Source of the DNA: an uncultured Desulfarculaceae bacterium
GTDB lineage: Bacteria > Desulfobacterota > Desulfarculia > Desulfarculales > Desulfarculaceae
NCBI GenBank assembly: GCA_937908275.1
Contig: CALERA010000197.1
Location: 1 to 17,805 of the forward strand
DNA: 17,805 bases
Direction of reading: 5' to 3'
Part shown: positions 15,548-17,805 of the stretch, in pieces
Layout: every line of letters starts with the position of its first letter
Numbering within the stretch: position 1 is the first letter of the stretch
Notes under the pieces: model-generated
The model's database searches: none
Told to the model about the DNA's origin: nothing
Seen by the model: only the letters and a program-made list of their open reading frames with translations
Program-made: the position numbers and the translations under genes

Positions 15548-16903
15548 TTGCAGGTTTCACCGAATTTAATACACAGGTCTTACGATGATCTCGACTTATC
15601 TGTCCTATTTGATAAAAAGGGACGACGTTTCCACGTGCTTGAAGGAACCGCTCATGAAATATGGAAAAATATCATAACTGGTCGTTCTGAACTGGAAATA
15701 TCAAAGCAGTTAGCCAGTAAGTACAACATGTTAAACGATGAAGGCTCTATTCTGTCAGATGTTAATGAGTTTATTTCCGAATTGCGGAAAAATTCAATAC
15801 TTGACTCGGTTGGCATAGACCGGCGATTGGCTAATTTGGGTGAAAGTATCGCTGTAGTAGATGAGGCTAGAATCCTTGATATAATGGCAAATGCTTTAAT
15901 TCCATATAGTATAACTTGGGAATTAACGAATTCCTGCAATTTGAGATGTCTGCATTGCTATTGCCCTGTGGGAGCCAATGACTGTTGGTCAATATCTCAA
16001 ATCGAAAATACCCTAAACCACCTAAAATCAATGGGGACCATAGATATCCAAATTACCGGCGGCGAGTGCATGAGCCACCCTCATTTTGATGAGTTTCTTA
16101 AGCTAAGTAGCAGTGGGGGATTTATCCTTGGTATTCTTACGAATGGAACGCTTATCGATAGTCACAGGGCTGAACTAATTGCATCGGTTATGCCTCGATC
16201 TGTGCAGGTTTCTTTGTATGCACTAGATAAGGCTGTCCATGATTCTTTCACAAGAGTAAAGGGGAGCTATGAAAAAACATTACTTGGCATTGAATACCTA
16301 AAAAGCGTTGGCATAAATCCTATTATTGCGTGTTCTGTAACAAGATGTAATATTGATGTGATTGATGACCTCAGAAATTGGGCTGATAGTGAGGGCTTGG
16401 AGGTAAAATTTAACTTCAAGCTTATATCAAGTTGGAATCCAGAAAGAAAGCCATTCTCATTAAAATGTCAACAAGAAGATGTTATTAAGTATCTCGGCGA
16501 TGAGCGTTTTAATCGTGCTTTCAAGGCTGTTGCTAAAGACAAAAATAGGGTTCCTTGGAAGGCTGACAAACTTTGCCAAGCTGGTTTCAGAAGTCTGTGT
16601 TTGAGCGCCACTGGCGATGTGTTCCCCTGCAATACACTACGGCTTAAACTCGGGAATATCCTTGATTCTGATCTAATTAAAATATGGGACTCAAGTGATC
16701 AACTTTTTCGGTGGCGCGAAATTTCCATTCAAGAATATCCAAAATGTGCTAGCTGTGATGCAAGAAGAATCTGTGGTCCATGTCCAGCTGAATATTTTAC
16801 TAAAACTGGACGGATTGATGCTATTGATTCTGATACTTGTATTAATGGTAAGTTGAATTACCAAATTTATATGAATATTATCAATGACCATGCACCAAAA
16901 TAA
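15548..16903 (+). CDS. radical SAM/SPASM peptide maturase with PqqD-like domain
   Basis: 451 residues starting at TTG 15548; GGTAGGA ends five bases before it and no better start exists. Residues 1-90 resemble a PqqD-type RiPP recognition element (RRFHVLEGTAHEIWKNI). Residues 120-330 are the radical SAM domain with CNLRCLHC (Cys130, 134, 137) binding the catalytic 4Fe-4S cluster and TGGE at 170-173 for SAM. Residues 343-431 are a SPASM domain for auxiliary clusters: Cys343, 351, 361, then CX2CX5CX2C at 400-412 and Cys431. Such enzymes make radical cross-links (C-C, or thioether at Cys) in a leader-bearing peptide. It overlaps the YkgJ gene and stands in a cassette with a small peptide gene, the probable substrate. 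Base composition differs strongly from the flanks, suggesting transfer. The exact bond formed cannot be predicted. Confidence 0.93.
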   Translation: MQVSPNLIHRSYDDLDLSVLFDKKGRRFHVLEGTAHEIWKNIITGRSELEISKQLASKYNMLNDEGSILSDVNEFISELRKNSILDSVGIDRRLANLGESIAVVDEARILDIMANALIPYSITWELTNSCNLRCLHCYCPVGANDCWSISQIENTLNHLKSMGTIDIQITGGECMSHPHFDEFLKLSSSGGFILGILTNGTLIDSHRAELIASVMPRSVQVSLYALDKAVHDSFTRVKGSYEKTLLGIEYLKSVGINPIIACSVTRCNIDVIDDLRNWADSEGLEVKFNFKLISSWNPERKPFSLKCQQEDVIKYLGDERFNRAFKAVAKDKNRVPWKADKLCQAGFRSLCLSATGDVFPCNTLRLKLGNILDSDLIKIWDSSDQLFRWREISIQEYPKCASCDARRICGPCPAEYFTKTGRIDAIDSDTCINGKLNYQIYMNIINDHAPK

Positions 16904-17246
16904 TTTAGAAATATGCCGTAATTGTGCTTTATGTTGCTCATGGCCAGGGGTGCTCCCTCTTTTATTTAACGATGAGGTTCGCATAGCACATGAGCTAAAT
17001 TTATCTTTAAGTGAATTTCGTAACCGATATATCACTGGCAAAAACGGTAGCGTAACTTTAATTAGTAAAAATGATGGAGCCTGCATCTTCCTTGTCAATA
17101 ATTGTTGTAGTGTCTATCGGGCTAGGCCACGTGCTTGCCGGGTTTTTCCTGAAAAAAATAAGATTACGCAAAGCCTAATTAGCAAGTGTTATCTTGCTAG
17201 GTTAAGGGCGATAGCTGGTGATGATCATTCAGAAAAAGGGGCGTAA
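16884..17246 (+). CDS. YkgJ-family cysteine-cluster protein
   Basis: 120 residues; ATG 16884 (or 16890) lies inside the end of the radical SAM gene, implying coupled translation, and no clear Shine-Dalgarno is seen. The cysteines fit the YkgJ family (zinc- or iron-chelate-binding): CRNCALCC at residues 11-18, then GACIFL (Cys67), CC at 74-75, YRARPRACRVFPE with Cys85, and Cys102. The family's function is not well established; metal or Fe-S binding is inferred from the cysteines. Set between a maturase and its likely substrate, it may be a partner of the maturase, supply a cluster, or carry out a second modification step. None of these is shown by the sequence. Confidence 0.88.
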   Translation: MTMHQNNLEICRNCALCCSWPGVLPLLFNDEVRIAHELNLSLSEFRNRYITGKNGSVTLISKNDGACIFLVNNCCSVYRARPRACRVFPEKNKITQSLISKCYLARLRAIAGDDHSEKGA

Positions 17247-17248
17247 AA

Positions 17249-17347
17249 ATGGAAAAAAAATACGAGAAGCCTGTTTTAAAAAGTTCATCTCTTGATGCGA
17301 CTATGGGTCGTTGTTGCAAAGAATATCGTGGAGATACAAGCTATTAG
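17249..17347 (+). CDS. putative RiPP precursor peptide
   Basis: A 32-codon gene starting two bases after the YkgJ stop, with AAGGGG (17236-17241) seven bases before its ATG. The N-terminal half, MEKKYEKPVLKSSS, contains YEKPVL, a match to the YxxPxL leader motif bound by PqqD-like recognition domains in lasso peptide systems; T18 is followed by M19 and G20. The C-terminal half has CC (22-23), Tyr26, a GD pair and a final Tyr32, all plausible sites for radical modification. Charged, hydrophilic, without signal peptide. I infer that it is the substrate of the upstream radical SAM enzyme. A lasso ring is unlikely: no cyclase or leader protease is present, and Glu6/Asp10 of a G20-starting core are at the wrong distance. 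Confidence 0.72.
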   Translation: MEKKYEKPVLKSSSLDATMGRCCKEYRGDTSY

Positions 17348-17380
17348 TTGCCAAAAGCTTTGTAGCGTTACGTTCCACAG

Positions 17381-17432
17381 CCGTTTACACCTCTTTGGCA
17401 GAGTAAGTTGATCGGACGTTAGGTGTAAACGG
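17381..17432. repeat. 12-bp perfect inverted repeat after the peptide gene
   Basis: CCGTTTACACCT (17381-17392) and its exact complement (17421-17432) flank a 28-base spacer; the outer ends add a G-U and two more pairs. A second 7-bp inverted repeat, TGCCAAA (17349-17355) with TTTGGCA (17394-17400), overlaps the loop and would compete. No T-run follows, so a classical intrinsic terminator is not supported; it may be a terminator of another kind, an mRNA-end structure or part of a mobile element end. Confidence 0.55.
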
Positions 17433-17491
17433 TTGCACAAATAATTCTTTGGATGGTGCGCAATAAACGTCCAGCGCTGGATGCTGCACAA
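17431..17491 (+). repeat. three short TGCRCAA repeats and a 12-bp palindrome
   Basis: TGCACAA (17434-17440), TGCGCAA (17457-17463) and TGCACAA (17485-17491) recur at 23 and 28 bases; the last two share a longer GGATG-TGC-CAA context. TCCAGCGCTGGA (17470-17481) is a perfect 12-base palindrome between them. I see no gene in 17348-17492. The repeats may mark the island's right end, or a protein-binding region; no family recognised. Confidence 0.35.
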
Positions 17492-17492
17492 T

Positions 17493-17558
17493 TCAAGCTC
17501 TTTGTTGCGGATTGCCTATTATTAAGGCCGCCGGCCTGATTTCCACCCGATAGGCCAT
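17493..17558 (-). pseudogene. RelE/ParE-type toxin, cut by the island
   Basis: Beginning six bases after the antitoxin stop, ATG 17558 opens MAYRVEIRPAA, the standard beginning of RelE/ParE-family toxins of YefM partners. After the GCC codon at 17528-17526 the sequence becomes AT-rich and the frame ends with unrelated residues at TGA 17495-17493, 21 codons in all. The remaining roughly 70 codons with the catalytic residues are missing, so no active toxin can be made. The breakpoint marks the right edge of the island near 17525. Confidence 0.78.
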
Positions 17559-17564
17559 GCCGGG

Positions 17565-17804
17565 TTAGAAGCCCAATTCCGCCTTGAGCTGGTCCAGGGT
17601 GATGTTCTCCCCCGGCTCAGCCAGGGCCTTGCGGGCTTCCTCCAGGTCGATTCTGTCCTCCAGGGCCTGGAGCAGCTCCATGTCCTCGATGGGCACCAGC
17701 ACCGCCAGGGCCTTGCCCCGCCGGGTGATGGTGACCCGCTCCTTGCCATAGGCCACCTGGTTGACCACCTCGGAAAGGCGGTCCCGGGCCTGCATGGTTG
17801 ATAG
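17565..17804 (-). CDS. YefM/Phd-family antitoxin, 5' end missing
   Basis: Visible part of about 79 codons. The Met at 17795 is internal: the frame stays open to the window end and the preceding codons read LST before MQARDRLSEVVNQV, which matches the usual Phd/YefM beginning '(V/I)S...AR..L.E..N.V'. The middle, YGKERVTITRRGKALAVLVP and then EDMELLQALEDRIDLEEARK, is typical. The N-terminal part of such proteins binds the operon's operator DNA; the C-terminal part wraps around and neutralises the RelE-type toxin. It is followed six bases later by the remains of that toxin gene, so it now stands as an orphan antitoxin in this copy. Confidence 0.9.
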   Translation of the reverse strand, partial: LSTMQARDRLSEVVNQVAYGKERVTITRRGKALAVLVPIEDMELLQALEDRIDLEEARKALAEPGENITLDQLKAELGF

Positions 17805-17805
17805 G

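Noticed and set aside
17249..17347. A classical lasso peptide gene.
   Set aside because: Only the leader motif fits. There is no asparagine-synthetase-like cyclase or transglutaminase-like protease, and the possible acceptor acids are at positions 6 and 10 of the supposed core.
17414..17427. An integron attC site, because GTTAGGT fits the GTTRRRY core.
   Set aside because: No matching RYYYAAC core at suitable distance and no integrase or cassette array nearby.
17285..17491. A 68-codon minus-strand frame in the region after the peptide gene.
   Set aside because: It runs antisense through the precursor gene and the inverted repeat, has no Shine-Dalgarno sequence that I can see and no recognisable family.
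17565..17795. Antitoxin starting at the Met codon at 17795.
   Set aside because: The frame continues upstream to the window edge and the extra codons complete the usual YefM beginning, so the true start is beyond the window.
1..17805. CRISPR arrays, tRNA or rRNA genes, origins of replication.
   Set aside because: No regularly spaced repeats with spacers, no cloverleaf-like sequence and no origin motifs were seen on either strand.

Overview
The window is a stretch of bacterial DNA made of two very different parts. Bases 54 to about 15135 are GC-rich (one 60-base line, 7201-7260, has 49 G or C). They carry one densely packed, leftward operon of tailed-phage virion genes with mostly overlapping stops and starts. 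Bases 15240 to about 17525 are AT-rich (line 15241-15300 has 17 G or C of 60) and carry a rightward three-gene peptide-modification cassette. From about 17526 to the end the DNA is GC-rich again and holds a leftward YefM/RelE-type toxin-antitoxin pair cut at both ends. No rRNA or other taxonomic marker is present. The host is some high-GC Gram-negative-like bacterium; Desulfobacterota is a guess only. Bases 1-53 are not biological: they are an Illumina P5/TruSeq adapter left on the contig end.

Phage module, in transcription order (right to left): gpW-like head-tail connector, lambda-type portal, an S78 prohead protease fused to a Mu gpT-like major capsid protein, DUF2190 capsid decoration protein, gpZ-like minor tail protein, FII-like head-tail joining protein, tail terminator, a small unknown protein, tail tube, tail assembly chaperone, 1589-residue tape measure, a tail hub-like protein and a truncated tail protein. 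It specifies a head and a long non-contractile tail. Terminase, lysis and integration genes are not visible. Two translational devices stand out. One is a textbook -1 frameshift site (A AAA AAC, 7-nt spacer, 8-bp GC hairpin) that joins the tail chaperone G to a 124-residue T extension with four zinc-type cysteines. The other is a strong internal ribosome binding site inside the protease-capsid fusion that would also make a capsid-only product.

Island: a promoter, a tiny 9-codon reading frame with a strong Shine-Dalgarno sequence, a 451-residue radical SAM/SPASM enzyme with an N-terminal PqqD-like recognition domain and a TTG start, a YkgJ-family cysteine-cluster protein overlapping it, and two bases later a 32-codon gene for a Cys/Tyr-containing peptide with a lasso-type YxxPxL leader motif. 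I read this as a RiPP (ribosomally made, post-translationally modified peptide) cassette whose substrate is that small peptide. No protease or exporter is present.

Junctions: on the left the island replaces the place where terminase genes normally sit and starts beside direct and inverted repeats that look like an insertion-sequence end. On the right it cuts a RelE/ParE-type toxin after 11 recognisable codons. This suggests insertion with loss of flanking DNA, though an assembly join must be excluded because the contig already carries adapter.
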